Positions 1 to 8,819 of a stretch of DNA of 64,000 nucleotides are shown here, in pieces. The stretch is taken from the NCBI GenBank assembly GCA_944387065.1, contig CALXDM010000001.1, positions 124,001 to 188,000 of the forward strand. The letters are read 5' to 3'. The position numbers and the translations under genes were made by a program. The stretch's first letter is position 1. Each line of letters opens with the position of its first letter. The notes beneath the pieces were generated by a model. The model was given only the letters and a program-made list of their open reading frames with translations, did no database searches and was not told where the DNA came from. The DNA comes from an uncultured Oscillospiraceae bacterium. Its GTDB lineage: Bacteria > Bacillota > Clostridia > Oscillospirales > Oscillospiraceae.

Positions 1-1404
1 GATGAGGGTGGCCTCGGTGTAGCGGGCGGGGGGCTGGGTGAAGTGCTGGATGCTCTCCATTCCCTGCAGCCGCAGCTCCTCCCCCTCCTTCAGGTCGGGC
101 AGGGGGGATTGGGGCGCGTCCTCCTCGTCATCCCGGCTCTCTTCGTAGACCGCGGTAAAACCATTGAACTTGATGGACGAGTGGGTGGCTCGGAACTGAT
201 AGCCCGCCGACTCCACCTCGATGGACACGCTGTCATACACCGCCGCCGCCATCTGGCAGGCCAGAAAACGGCTCCAGATCAGCTTATATAGCCGGTACTG
301 CTCCCCCGTCAAGTCCTTCTTGATCTGCTCAGGCGTCAGGTTCACATCAGAGGGGCGGATGGCCTCATGGGCGTCCTGGGCGTTGCCCTTGGCCTTGAAG
401 CGCCGGGTCTTTTCGGGGTAGTAACGCGTCCCATAGCGGCCCACGATGAAGGTTTTGGCCGCCGCCAGCGCCTCCTCGGACAGGCGCAGGGAGTCGGTAC
501 GCATATAGGTGATCAGGCCCACGGTGCCCTCCCCTTCAATGTCCACCCCTTCATAAAGCTGCTGGGCCACCGACATGGTGCGCCGGGGGGTCATGTTCAG
601 CTTGCGAGAGGCCTCCTGCTGCAAGGTGGAGGTGATGAAGGGAGGTGCGGGGTTGCGGTTCTTATCCTGGCGTTTGACGGCAGTCACCTGAAAGGCAGAT
701 TCCTTTATAGCATTGGACACCTCGTCCGCCTCTGCCTTGCTACCCAGCTCCATCCGCTTGCCCCGGCCGTAAAACTCCGCCTGAAACCCGCCCAGGTTCG
801 GGGCGATGCGGGCCAGGTCGGCGGTGATGGTCCAGTACTCCTTGGGCTGGAAGGCCCGGATCTCCTCCTCCCGCTCCACCACCAGGCGGGTGGCCACCGA
901 CTGCACCCGGCCGGCGGACAGCCCCCGCCGGATCTTCTTCCACAGCAGCGGGGAGAGCTGATAGCCCACGATCCGGTCCAGCACCCGGCGGGCCTGCTGG
1001 GCGTCCACCAGGTTCTGGTCGATCTGCCGGGGGTGGGCGATGGAATCGGTGACCACCTTCCGGGTAATCTCGTTAAAGGTGACCCGGCAGGTCTTTTCCT
1101 GGGGCACCCCCAGCACCGACTGGAGGTGCCAGGAAATGGCCTCCCCCTCCCGGTCCGGGTCGGTGGCCAGGTAGACCGTCTGGCTGCCCTTGGCCGCCCG
1201 GCGCAGCTCGGCCAGGGTGTCCTCTTTGGACTGGATATCCTGATAGTCCGGCTCAAAGCTAGTCAGGTCCACCCCCAGCTTGCTCTTGGGCAGGTCCCGT
1301 ACATGGCCCATGGAGGCCTTGACCTGAAAGTCAGGCCCCAGGTACTTCCCGATGGTCTTGGCCTTGGCCGGCGACTCCACAATCACTAAATTCTTCTTTG
1401 CCAT
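1..1404 (-). CDS. topA: DNA topoisomerase I, N-terminal 468 residues (cut by window edge)
   Basis: Type IA topoisomerase, which relaxes negatively supercoiled DNA by single-strand passage through a tyrosine-DNA intermediate. The frame opens at an ATG at 1404 and stays open to base 1, so about 468 residues of a protein usually near 700 are visible. The TOPRIM domain lies at residues 4-115, with the acidic DPDREGE motif at 82-88. The catalytic tyrosine sits in GLITYMRTDS at about residue 300. The visible part ends in PPARYTEATLI, typical of the family core; the C-terminal zinc-finger region would lie outside the window. It follows dprA by 10 bp on the same strand, the usual Firmicute dprA-topA arrangement. 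Identity is secure. Confidence 0.97.
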   Translation of the reverse strand, partial: MAKKNLVIVESPAKAKTIGKYLGPDFQVKASMGHVRDLPKSKLGVDLTSFEPDYQDIQSKEDTLAELRRAAKGSQTVYLATDPDREGEAISWHLQSVLGVPQEKTCRVTFNEITRKVVTDSIAHPRQIDQNLVDAQQARRVLDRIVGYQLSPLLWKKIRRGLSAGRVQSVATRLVVEREEEIRAFQPKEYWTITADLARIAPNLGGFQAEFYGRGKRMELGSKAEADEVSNAIKESAFQVTAVKRQDKNRNPAPPFITSTLQQEASRKLNMTPRRTMSVAQQLYEGVDIEGEGTVGLITYMRTDSLRLSEEALAAAKTFIVGRYGTRYYPEKTRRFKAKGNAQDAHEAIRPSDVNLTPEQIKKDLTGEQYRLYKLIWSRFLACQMAAAVYDSVSIEVESAGYQFRATHSSIKFNGFTAVYEESRDDEEDAPQSPLPDLKEGEELRLQGMESIQHFTQPPARYTEATLI

Positions 1405-1414
1405 AAATGATCCC

Positions 1415-2665
1415 TTACTCCGTCTTCCATCTGACCGCCAAGCAGAAGCGCTTGCCCCTCTCCTCCCGCACATAGCCCTGTACTTGGAGGATGGTCAGCG
1501 CGGACAGCACCCGGCGCACTGGCAGCTGGGTCTGCTCCACCACGTCGTCCGCCTTCCGGGCTCCCTGCTCCAGGGCGCGCAGCACAGTCTGCTGATCGTC
1601 GGTCAGTTTTTCTTGACATTCCTTCCAGTCAATATATGCCTCCCCAGGGGGGATGTCAACCTCTTTTTTCTCCTCCCGGCTAGTCTGGGGCTTTGGGGGT
1701 TGGCGCTGGACCTGGCCGCTCTGGATACCCTCCAGGCGCTGGCGGGCCGCCTCGGGGGACAGCCCCGCCCGGCGGTCCAGCCGCTGTGGAAAACGGTGGG
1801 CAAACTCACACAGCACGTCCTCCCCCCTGAGGATCAATTTGGCCGCCCCCTCCTGGATCAGCCGGTTGGTTCCCTCGCTGGCCGGCGCGTCCCAGGGGCC
1901 GGGCAGGGCAAACACCTCCCGATCCTGCTCCAGGGCATGGCCCACGGTGTGCATCGTTCCGCCGTAGCGGGGGCTCTCCACCGCCACCACCCCTACGCAC
2001 AGTCCACTGATGATCCGGTTGCGCACGGGAAACAGCGGCCCCCGGGGCTCCGTCCCCGGCGGGTTTTCCGAGATCAGCGCCCCGGAGGCGGCCACGTCCT
2101 CAAACAGGCAGCGGTTCTCCTTGGGATAGATCATGTCAATGCCCCCGGCCAGCACGGACGCCACTGTCCCGCCCGCCTGAAGCGCGCCCCGCACCGCGGC
2201 AGCGTCGATCCCCTCGGCGATGCCGGACACCAGCAGCGCTCCCCGCCTGGCCAGGTCCATGGCCAGCTGGGTGGCCGCGCGCACCCCATAGGGGGTGGCC
2301 GACCGAGTGCCCACCACGGCGATGGCCGCCTCCTCGTCAAAGGCGATGGGCCTGCCCTTCCAATACAGCACCGGCGGGGGCTGGTGGATGGCGGCCAGCC
2401 GCTCGGGATACAGGGCGTCCTGAAGGGTCAGGATCTGAATGCCCAGCCGGTCGCAGTCGCCCAGGATGCGGTCGGCCTGGGCCAGGGACTTGTCCCCCAG
2501 CGCCTGGGCCGCCCCCTGGGTCAGCCCCTCCACCAGGCGGTACTCTCCCGGATCGGCAAAGTAGGCCCTCTCAGGCGAGCCGAAGTGGCGGAGCACCGCC
2601 GTCATCTGCTGGCCGGACAGCCCCTGGCGCGTGGTCAGCCACAGCCAATATTTCAGGTTTGCCAT
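1415..2665 (-). CDS. dprA: DNA-processing protein DprA/Smf
   Basis: DprA binds incoming single-stranded DNA during natural transformation and loads RecA. The 416-residue product has an N-terminal helical region, then a Rossmann-like core with VVGTRSATPYG at about 118, SGIAEGID at about 147 and VRNRIISG at about 214, and a C-terminal winged-helix region. The ATG at 2665 is preferred over an upstream in-frame start because it has a purine-rich ribosome-binding site just before it and begins the normal DprA N-terminus (MANLKYWLWL). Its start overlaps the end of the TrmH-type gene by 13 bp, suggesting translational coupling. Whether the organism is naturally competent cannot be judged from this window. 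Confidence 0.95.
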   Translation of the reverse strand: MANLKYWLWLTTRQGLSGQQMTAVLRHFGSPERAYFADPGEYRLVEGLTQGAAQALGDKSLAQADRILGDCDRLGIQILTLQDALYPERLAAIHQPPPVLYWKGRPIAFDEEAAIAVVGTRSATPYGVRAATQLAMDLARRGALLVSGIAEGIDAAAVRGALQAGGTVASVLAGGIDMIYPKENRCLFEDVAASGALISENPPGTEPRGPLFPVRNRIISGLCVGVVAVESPRYGGTMHTVGHALEQDREVFALPGPWDAPASEGTNRLIQEGAAKLILRGEDVLCEFAHRFPQRLDRRAGLSPEAARQRLEGIQSGQVQRQPPKPQTSREEKKEVDIPPGEAYIDWKECQEKLTDDQQTVLRALEQGARKADDVVEQTQLPVRRVLSALTILQVQGYVREERGKRFCLAVRWKTE

Positions 2666-3471
2666 GCCCCCAGCTCCCCTCCACCGCACTCTTGCGGGCC
2701 GGGCAGCCCTGCCCTGCCCATCTCCCACAGCACCACCGCCGCAGCCACCGCCGCGTTGAGCGACTCACACCGCCCGCGCATGGGGATGCGGATGCCCCCC
2801 CGGCACAGCGCCAGCCCCTGGGGAGACACCCCCCGGCCCTCGCTGCCGATGATCACTGCCGCCCGCTCCAGCCGGGCCTGGCGCACGTCCTGGCAGCAGT
2901 CTGTCAGGGCGGCGGCATACAGGGGGATCCCAGCCCGGGACAGCTTGTCCGCTGCCCCTTCCAGCGTATCCTCATACACCGGCAGGCGGAACACCGCCCC
3001 CATAGTAGCCCGCACCGTCTTGGGGCTCCAGGGGTCGGCACAGGCGTTGCACAGGATCATCCCATCCGCCCCAAAGGCGTCTGCCGTGCGCCAGATGGCC
3101 CCCACGTTGCCTGGGTCCTGTACCCCGTCCAGCAACAGATATCGGTCTCCGGAGGGCTGCTGTGGCAGCGGGCCCAGCTCGCCCTGGGCCAAGAACAGGA
3201 TCCCCTGGGCGCTCTTGGTGTCCGACAGGGATGCCATCAGCGACTCCGGCACCTCCACCTGCCGGACCTGGGGGGGCAGCCCTGGCAAGGATACGCCTGG
3301 GGTAAAGAGCACCGCCTCCAGCCGCGCCCCCCACCGCAGGGCCTCCTGGAGCAGCTTTGGCCCCTCCCCCAGCAACACCCCCTCCTGCCGGCGCTCCGAC
3401 CGCCGGTCCCGCAGCCGCCGCACCCGGACGGCGAGCGGATTGCTCCGGCTGGTGATCCGCTCCGGGCTCAC
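2653..3471 (-). CDS. TrmH/SpoU-family RNA 2'-O-methyltransferase
   Basis: A SPOUT-class enzyme predicted to transfer a methyl group from SAM to a ribose 2'-OH in rRNA or tRNA. The N-terminal substrate-binding region begins with ERITSRSNP. The three SpoU motifs are present: LDGVQDPGNVGAIWRTADAF, IGSEGRG and the knot-forming ESLNAAVAAAV near the C-terminus. The GTG at 3471 overlaps the ktrA stop as GTGA and fits the family N-terminus; another in-frame GTG lies at 3480. Both lack a strong ribosome-binding site, so coupling to ktrA is likely. RlmB, a TrmH-like tRNA enzyme and related rRNA methylases share these motifs, so the target nucleotide is not assigned. Confidence 0.9.
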   Translation of the reverse strand: MSPERITSRSNPLAVRVRRLRDRRSERRQEGVLLGEGPKLLQEALRWGARLEAVLFTPGVSLPGLPPQVRQVEVPESLMASLSDTKSAQGILFLAQGELGPLPQQPSGDRYLLLDGVQDPGNVGAIWRTADAFGADGMILCNACADPWSPKTVRATMGAVFRLPVYEDTLEGAADKLSRAGIPLYAAALTDCCQDVRQARLERAAVIIGSEGRGVSPQGLALCRGGIRIPMRGRCESLNAAVAAAVVLWEMGRAGLPGPQECGGGELGAWQT

Positions 3472-4115
3472 TTCCCGCACAGGGTGCTGATGTCCGCGTC
3501 TTTGCCCAAAACGATCAATTTGTCCCCTTCGGTCAGAACCCAGTCCGCCCCAGGGGCCACATGGAACTCACTGCCCCGGCGCACCGCGATGACGTTGACC
3601 TTGCACTTGGCCCGCACATCCAGCTCCCGGATGGTGTGCTGCACCCAACTGGAGGGGATGTCCACCTCCACAATGGCAAACTCCGGGGACAGGTCGATAA
3701 AGTTTAAAATGTTGGACCGGGCCAGCCCTTGGGCCGTCTTGATGCCCATCTCGTGCTCGGGGAACACCACAAGGTCGGCCCCGATCTTCTCCAGCAGGCG
3801 TTGGTGCACATGGCTCTGGGCCTTGCAGATCACCTTGGGTACCCCGGCCTCCTTTAGGCGCATGGTGATCAGCGCGCTGCTGCCCACATCGTCCCCCACG
3901 GTGACCACGGCGCAGTCATAGTCCTGCACCCCAATGGCCTGGAGCACTGCGGGATCCCGGCCGTCCCCGGTGACTGCGTGGGTCACATGGTCGGCGATGT
4001 TCTGCACGTTCTCCGCTTTGACGTCCATAGCCAGCACGTCCTTGCCCACGCTGTACAGCTCCCGGGCCACAGCGGTTCCAAAACGGCCCAACCCAATCAC
4101 GATAAAGTTTTTCAT
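3468..4115 (-). CDS. ktrA: KtrA/TrkA-type potassium uptake regulatory subunit
   Basis: Cytosolic RCK-domain subunit that gates the KtrB/TrkH potassium channel in response to nucleotides. It is 215 residues, the usual KtrA length. The N-terminal Rossmann fold opens with VIGLGRFGTAVA at residues 4-15, and a TrkA-C domain follows from about 135 to the end. Two ATGs lie in tandem at 4118 and 4115. A GGAGGT site sits 2 nt from the first and 5 nt from the second, so 4115 is preferred. ktrB lies immediately upstream on the same strand, giving a ktrB-ktrA pair. Length and single RCK unit fit KtrA rather than the double-length TrkA of proteobacteria. Confidence 0.93.
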   Translation of the reverse strand: MKNFIVIGLGRFGTAVARELYSVGKDVLAMDVKAENVQNIADHVTHAVTGDGRDPAVLQAIGVQDYDCAVVTVGDDVGSSALITMRLKEAGVPKVICKAQSHVHQRLLEKIGADLVVFPEHEMGIKTAQGLARSNILNFIDLSPEFAIVEVDIPSSWVQHTIRELDVRAKCKVNVIAVRRGSEFHVAPGADWVLTEGDKLIVLGKDADISTLCGK

Positions 4116-4172
4116 CATTGACCTCCACTCATTTTGTTCCACCAAGCGCCCCATTGTCCATCGCGCTGGAAC

Positions 4173-5522
4173 TTATCCGATCATCACGTTGGTCTCGGGA
4201 TAGCAGATCTTGCTCTTGGCCGGGTCTTGCGCCAGGAAGGCCAGGGAGAAGGACACAAAGCCAACCCGGCCTAGGTACATCAGCAGGATCAGAATGATAT
4301 GGGAGGCGCTGCCCAGCCCCGGGGTAATGCCGGTGGTCACCCCCACCGTGGCCATAGCTGACGCCGTTTCATAGGCGGCCGCCAGATAGGGGACGCCGTC
4401 CAGCACCGCAATGGAGATGGACGCGGCCAAAAACAGGATGCCAACTACCAGCAGCAGCGTCACCGCCGAGAGCACCTTCTGCTGAGGGATGGTGCGCCCC
4501 CGCACGCTCACCGTCTCCCGGCCCCGCAGCCCTGAGCGCAGCGACAGCAGCAGCACCCCCACCGTTCCTGTTTTCAATCCTCCGGCGCAGGAGCCTGAGG
4601 AACCTCCGGTGAGCATCAGCAGGATGCACATCACAAGGGACACGTCGGTGAGCGCCCCCTGGCTGATCGAGTAGAAGCCGGCCGTGCGCAGGGTGGCCGA
4701 CTGGAACAGGGCGTTGAGCAGGCTCTGTCCAAAGGGCATGGAGGCCATAGTCCCCCCGTTATCGTACTCGCTGAGCAGAAAGAAGGCCGCGCCAAACGCC
4801 AGCAGGAAGCCGGTCAGGAGCAAGACCATCTTACTGTACAGGGACAGGAACTTCCACCTGCGCCGGCGCTTGATCTCCTCCCAGACGAAGAAGCCCAGGC
4901 CGCCGCAGACGATGAGGGCGGCCACGGTGAGCAGCACCACCGGGTTGTCGTCATAGGTGGACAGACTGCCGATCTTCTCCGTGCCGAAGATGTCAAAGCC
5001 GGCGTTACAAAAGGCGGATATGGAGGTGAAGATCCCCTTCCAAAGGGCCTGTGCCCCGAACCGAGGCCAAAAGCACACCGTCAGGATCAGTGCCCCTGCC
5101 CCCTCAAAGGCGAAGGTGGTCTTCAGCGCGCCACGCACCAGACGGCTCACATCCCCCATGTCATTCAGGTTAAAGTTGGACGCGGCCATCAGCCGCTGGC
5201 TGAGGGACAGCTTCCGCTTGACCATCATGGCCATCAGAAAGATCACCGTCATGAACCCCAGCCCCCCCAGCTGGATCATCGCCAGGATGACCACCTGGCC
5301 AAATAGCGTCCAGGCCGACAAGGTGTCCACCAGGATCAGGCCGGTGACGCAGGTGGCCGAGGTGGCGGTAAACAGCGCCGTCATGGGCCCGCAGCTCTGC
5401 CCTGACACCGAGGCAATGGGCAGCATCAGCAGCAAGGTCCCGCACAGGATTACCGCGGCAAAGGAGATGGCTACCACTTGGGCGGCACGCAGCACTCGCC
5501 GCCGCTTTACTCTGGACGTCAA
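4173..5522 (-). CDS. ktrB: KtrB/TrkH-type potassium transporter membrane subunit
   Basis: Membrane channel-like subunit for potassium uptake, working with KtrA directly downstream. The 449-residue protein carries four pore-loop repeats with selectivity-filter-like segments: TSATCVTGL, ISAFCNAGFD, ATLRTAGF and ASAMATVGVTTG, each between hydrophobic helices. An ATG at 5555 is in frame but lacks a ribosome-binding site. A TTG at 5522 has a GAGGTG sequence 5-6 nt upstream and gives a more typical basic N-terminus (TSRVKRRRVLR), so it is chosen. The gene lies 70 bp downstream of the lysS stop with no obvious terminator between, so cotranscription from the greA promoter is possible. Confidence 0.93.
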   Translation of the reverse strand: MTSRVKRRRVLRAAQVVAISFAAVILCGTLLLMLPIASVSGQSCGPMTALFTATSATCVTGLILVDTLSAWTLFGQVVILAMIQLGGLGFMTVIFLMAMMVKRKLSLSQRLMAASNFNLNDMGDVSRLVRGALKTTFAFEGAGALILTVCFWPRFGAQALWKGIFTSISAFCNAGFDIFGTEKIGSLSTYDDNPVVLLTVAALIVCGGLGFFVWEEIKRRRRWKFLSLYSKMVLLLTGFLLAFGAAFFLLSEYDNGGTMASMPFGQSLLNALFQSATLRTAGFYSISQGALTDVSLVMCILLMLTGGSSGSCAGGLKTGTVGVLLLSLRSGLRGRETVSVRGRTIPQQKVLSAVTLLLVVGILFLAASISIAVLDGVPYLAAAYETASAMATVGVTTGITPGLGSASHIILILLMYLGRVGFVSFSLAFLAQDPAKSKICYPETNVMIG

Positions 5523-5592
5523 AAGTGTCACCTCATTCTGGACACGCAAAGGCATACCGGTCGGCCAGCAGCCGCCGGTATGCCCTTGGCAG

Positions 5593-7098
5593 TCAGTCCA
5601 ATGGTTTCATAGTGGGGAAGAGCAGCACTTCCCGGATGGAGTCGTTGTTGGTGAGCATCATCACGCACCGGTCGATGCCGATGCCCAGCCCGCCGGTGGG
5701 GGGCAAACCGTATTCCAGGGCGGTGAGGTAGTCCTCGTCCATCATGCTCGCCTCCTCGTCGCCCCCCGCCCTGAGCTGCGCCTGACGCTGGAAACGCTGG
5801 CGCTGGTCGACAGGGTCGTTGAGCTCGGAAAAGGCATTGCCCATCTCATTGCAGCAGATGAACAGCTCAAACCGCTCTGTCAGCCTTGGATCCTTTACAG
5901 ACCGCTTGGCCAAAGGCGACACATCCACCGGATGCATAGTGATGAAGGTGGGCTGCACCAGGTGCTCCTCCACCTTTTGGTCAAAGACTTCGTACAGAGC
6001 GTTGCCCCAGGTGGCGGGAGCTGTAGCAGGCAGCTCCACTCCCACAGACTTGGCCATGGCCACCGCCTGGGCATCGTCGGACACCGCCATAAAGTCCAGC
6101 CCCGTATACTGCAGCACCGCTTCGGCCATGGTCAGCCTGGGCCAGCCCGGGGTCAGGTCCAGCGCCTTACCCTGCCACTCCAGCTGGTAGCTGCCCAGGA
6201 TCTTCTGGGCCGCCGAGGAGAGCAGCTGCTCAAACAGGTCCATCATGTCGTGAAAGTCGGCATAGGCCTGATACAGCTCCACCGAGGTAAACTCAGGGTT
6301 GTGCTTGGTGTCCATCCCCTCATTGCGGAAGATGCGGCCAATTTCATACACCCGCTCCAGGCCGCCCACCACCAGACGCTTCAAATGCAGCTCGGTGGCG
6401 ATACGCAGGTACATATCAATGTCCAGGGTGTTGTGGTGGGTGATGAAGGGCCGGGCGGTGGCCCCCCCGGAGATGGTGTTGAGCACCGGGGTCTCCACCT
6501 CCATGTAGCCCCGCGCGTCCAGGAAGTCCCGAATGTGCTTGATGAACTTGGAGCGCACCTCAAAGGTGCGGCGCACCTCCGGGTTGACGATCAGGTCCAC
6601 ATACCGCTGCCGGCAGCGGGTCTCCACGTCGGTCAGGCCGTGAAACTTTTCCGGCAGGGGCAACAGGGACTTGGCCAGCAGGGTGATGACCGCCGCCTTG
6701 ATGGAGATCTCCCCCCGCTGGGTGCGGAACACCTCCCCGTCCACCCCGACGAGGTCCCCGATGTCATACTTCTTAAAGGCGGCCAGCGCCTGCTCCCCCA
6801 CGTCGTCAATGCGCACGTACAGCTGGATGCGGCCGCCGCCGTCCTGCAGGTCTGCGAATACCGCCTTGCCCATCCCCCGCTTGCTCATCAGCCGACCGGC
6901 CAGGCGCACCCGCTGCCCTTCCAGCTGCTGGAAATCCTCCTTCACCTGGTCGCTGTGGTGGGTCACGTCATACCTGGTCTGGGTAAAGGGATCCTCTCCC
7001 TCCGCGCGCAGCTGCTCCAGCTTATCTCTGCGGATCTGCAGCAGCTCGGGCAGGGAGGGCTCCCCTTGGCTGGTCGGATCGGGCCTGTGCTCGGACAT
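5593..7098 (-). CDS. lysS: Lysyl-tRNA synthetase, class II
   Basis: Charges tRNA-Lys with lysine in the cytosol. The 501-residue length matches bacterial class II LysRS. The N-terminal OB-fold anticodon-binding domain spans about residues 60-145. The catalytic core contains motif 2 around FRNEGMDTKHNPEF (258-270) and motif 3 around GLGIGIDRCVMM near 475. The ATG at 7098 follows an AAGGAAG site. greA lies 37 bp upstream on the same strand, the common Firmicute greA-lysS arrangement. No T-box leader is visible upstream of the pair. Confidence 0.98.
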   Translation of the reverse strand: MSEHRPDPTSQGEPSLPELLQIRRDKLEQLRAEGEDPFTQTRYDVTHHSDQVKEDFQQLEGQRVRLAGRLMSKRGMGKAVFADLQDGGGRIQLYVRIDDVGEQALAAFKKYDIGDLVGVDGEVFRTQRGEISIKAAVITLLAKSLLPLPEKFHGLTDVETRCRQRYVDLIVNPEVRRTFEVRSKFIKHIRDFLDARGYMEVETPVLNTISGGATARPFITHHNTLDIDMYLRIATELHLKRLVVGGLERVYEIGRIFRNEGMDTKHNPEFTSVELYQAYADFHDMMDLFEQLLSSAAQKILGSYQLEWQGKALDLTPGWPRLTMAEAVLQYTGLDFMAVSDDAQAVAMAKSVGVELPATAPATWGNALYEVFDQKVEEHLVQPTFITMHPVDVSPLAKRSVKDPRLTERFELFICCNEMGNAFSELNDPVDQRQRFQRQAQLRAGGDEEASMMDEDYLTALEYGLPPTGGLGIGIDRCVMMLTNNDSIREVLLFPTMKPLD

Positions 7099-7135
7099 AG
7101 CGCTTCCTTCCCTTCTTCTTTTGTGACCGTCAGCT

Positions 7136-7609
7136 TCAGCGCTGGATGTCCAGCACCTTATACTCCACGTTCCCCGCAGGGGCCTCCACCACCACGGTCT
7201 CCCCCACCGACTTGCCCAGCAGGGCCCGTCCGAAAGGGGACTCCTCTGAGATCCGGCCGTTCATGGGGTCGGCCTCCTGGGAGCCCACCACCTGGTAGTG
7301 CTCCTGATTGCCCAGCTCCAGGTCCTCCACGGTGATCCGGCTGCCCAGCTGCACGGCGTTGGTGTCGGTGGGCTCCTGCTCGATGACAGAGCAGTTGGCC
7401 AAAATGTTCTCGATCTCCGCGATGCGGGAGTAGAGCTTTCCCTGCTCGTTCTTGGCCTCGTCATACTCGCTGTTCTCCGACAGGTCGCCGAAGGAGCGGG
7501 CCTCCTTAATCTGATCGGCCACCTCCCGCTCCCGGACTGTTTTCAAATAGCTGAGCTCGTCCTTCAGCTCCTCCAGACGCGTGGCGCTCAGCTTGTACTC
7601 TTTTGCCAT
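7136..7609 (-). CDS. greA: Transcription elongation factor GreA
   Basis: GreA enters the RNA polymerase secondary channel and stimulates cleavage of backtracked transcripts. The 157-residue product matches the family length. The N-terminal coiled coil (about residues 1-75) carries the acidic tip DLSENSEYDEAK, and the C-terminal FKBP-like domain ends in VEYKVLDIQR. The ATG at 7609 is preferred over one six codons upstream because it gives the standard MAKEYKLS N-terminus after an AAGGGA site. A consensus promoter lies at 7706-7734. Confidence 0.97.
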   Translation of the reverse strand: MAKEYKLSATRLEELKDELSYLKTVREREVADQIKEARSFGDLSENSEYDEAKNEQGKLYSRIAEIENILANCSVIEQEPTDTNAVQLGSRITVEDLELGNQEHYQVVGSQEADPMNGRISEESPFGRALLGKSVGETVVVEAPAGNVEYKVLDIQR

Positions 7610-7705
7610 GTTCACATCCCTTTCCACTTGGCAGATTCAGATGGAATGCCACGCCATGCGGCATGGAACGTCTCAAATCCTGCGGTTCTATGGTAGTGCT
7701 ATGGC

Positions 7706-7734
7706 ATTATAGAGACTTTGCCGTCGTTTGTCAA
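7706..7734 (-). promoter_or_regulatory. Predicted sigma-A promoter of greA-lysS
   Basis: Reading the minus strand, TTGACA (7734-7729) and TATAAT (7711-7706) are both perfect consensus hexamers separated by exactly 17 bp. Transcription would start about 90 nt before the greA ATG. It probably drives greA and lysS, and perhaps ktrB onward. Confidence 0.85.
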
Positions 7735-7762
7735 GGGGGGCACGGCCCCGATCCGCCAGGTC

Positions 7763-8188
7763 CTATCGGGCTCGACTCCCTCCCTTTTTCCGACGCTTTT
7801 TCCCCCGGCACAGCAGACCCGCAATCGCCCCGCCACACAGGCAGCCGGCCAGTTCGATCAGCGCCTGCAGGCCCAGGGACAGCTCCCCGCCCCACAAAAG
7901 CCCCACCGCCAAGATCAGCAGGAAGCACACCCCGCCGGCGGCCAGTCCCGCCAGCAGACGCCGGGACGGCCACCAGGCGCAGGCCAGCCGCCCTCCCGCC
8001 AGGCAGCCGATCACGCAGGCGGCCGCCGTGAGCTGGAGGGCCGCGTCCTGCTTGACGATCCCGTTGGAGATGGCCATGGCTCCCAGTAGCAGCAGGATCA
8101 GCTCCACCCCCAGCGCCAGCAGCCCGCCCAGCAGCACCCCCAGCGTCATATGCACCGCCTTAGGCTCCATTCCTTCCCCTCTACGCAT
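7763..8188 (-). CDS. Small four-helix membrane protein (TIGR04086-like)
   Basis: A 141-residue protein with four hydrophobic segments (about residues 15-40, 50-70, 78-98 and 105-125) and a very basic C-terminal tail (CRGKKRRKKGG). Size, topology and position next to yajC and tgt fit the TIGR04086 family of uncharacterised clostridial membrane proteins; this is recognition from pattern, not a search result. The ATG at 8188 is chosen because an AAAGGGGTG site lies 5 nt upstream. An internal ATG at 8170 has a GGGGAAGGA sequence directly adjacent, which is too close. No function is assigned. Confidence 0.65.
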   Translation of the reverse strand: MRRGEGMEPKAVHMTLGVLLGGLLALGVELILLLLGAMAISNGIVKQDAALQLTAAACVIGCLAGGRLACAWWPSRRLLAGLAAGGVCFLLILAVGLLWGGELSLGLQALIELAGCLCGGAIAGLLCRGKKRRKKGGSRAR

Positions 8189-8284
8189 AAAAGCACCCCT
8201 TTCATACGGCTGATACAACCATATGCCAAAGGGGTGCTTGTCATGCAGGGATATCTTCCCAAATCCGCGCTGACGGCAGACCGG

Positions 8285-8686
8285 TCACTTCCCGTCCTTC
8301 TCCCCGTCCTTGCCCTTCTTGACGCCCTCCTTGCGCTCCTGCTCTTGCTCCGGAGCGGCGTTCTGCTCCCGCTGGGTGCCCTTGCTGGAGATGGCCCACC
8401 GGGTGAACTCAATCCGCACCCGGTCCGCACCCGTCTCAACGACCACGGTGGCCTCCTTCACCGCGCAGACGGTGCCTACGATGCCGCCGATGGTGGTGAT
8501 CTCGTCGCCCACCTTCAGGCTGTCCCGCATAGATTGAGCCGCCTTCTTCTTTTTGCCCTCCGGCCGAATGATAAAGAAGTAGAATACGGCGACCATCAGC
8601 AGGATCATCACGAGCGTACTTCCAAAAGTGCCCAAGCTGTTCGTCCCTGAACTCAGGGCCAAGGTGTGGATGTAAAACGGCGTCAT
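8285..8686 (-). CDS. yajC: Preprotein translocase subunit YajC
   Basis: Accessory component of the SecDF-YajC complex at the cytoplasmic membrane. The 133-residue protein has one N-terminal transmembrane segment (about residues 23-44) ending in FFIIRPEGKKKK. The conserved cytosolic stretch SMRDSLKVGDEITTIGGIVG follows, then a highly charged lysine/glutamate tail longer than usual. The ATG at 8686 follows a GGAGGAAG site. The longer in-frame extension upstream lacks a ribosome-binding site. It lies downstream of tgt, a widespread tgt-yajC pairing, but has its own promoter. Confidence 0.92.
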   Translation of the reverse strand: MTPFYIHTLALSSGTNSLGTFGSTLVMILLMVAVFYFFIIRPEGKKKKAAQSMRDSLKVGDEITTIGGIVGTVCAVKEATVVVETGADRVRIEFTRWAISSKGTQREQNAAPEQEQERKEGVKKGKDGEKDGK

Positions 8687-8758
8687 CAGCGCTTCCTCCA
8701 GTATCAATGTGAGAATCAAGGTGTGCTTCCCGCCCCATCCAGGCGGAAGATTAAGGTT

Positions 8759-8787
8759 ATTATAGCCGTCTCCGGCCAGAAACACAA
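8759..8787 (-). promoter_or_regulatory. Predicted promoter of yajC
   Basis: Minus strand TTGTGT (8787-8782) and TATAAT (8764-8759), 17-bp spacer, in the tgt-yajC gap. The predicted start lies about 65 nt before the yajC ATG. Confidence 0.6.
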
Positions 8788-8819
8788 GCCCTTTTTTCCG
8801 CGCGCCCTCCAGGGCGCCG

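Noticed and set aside
1352..3490. 712-codon open frame on the plus strand
   Set aside because: It is antisense to dprA, the TrmH-type gene and topA, whose products are clear; its translation is low-complexity Pro/Gly/Arg/His typical of GC-rich shadow frames.
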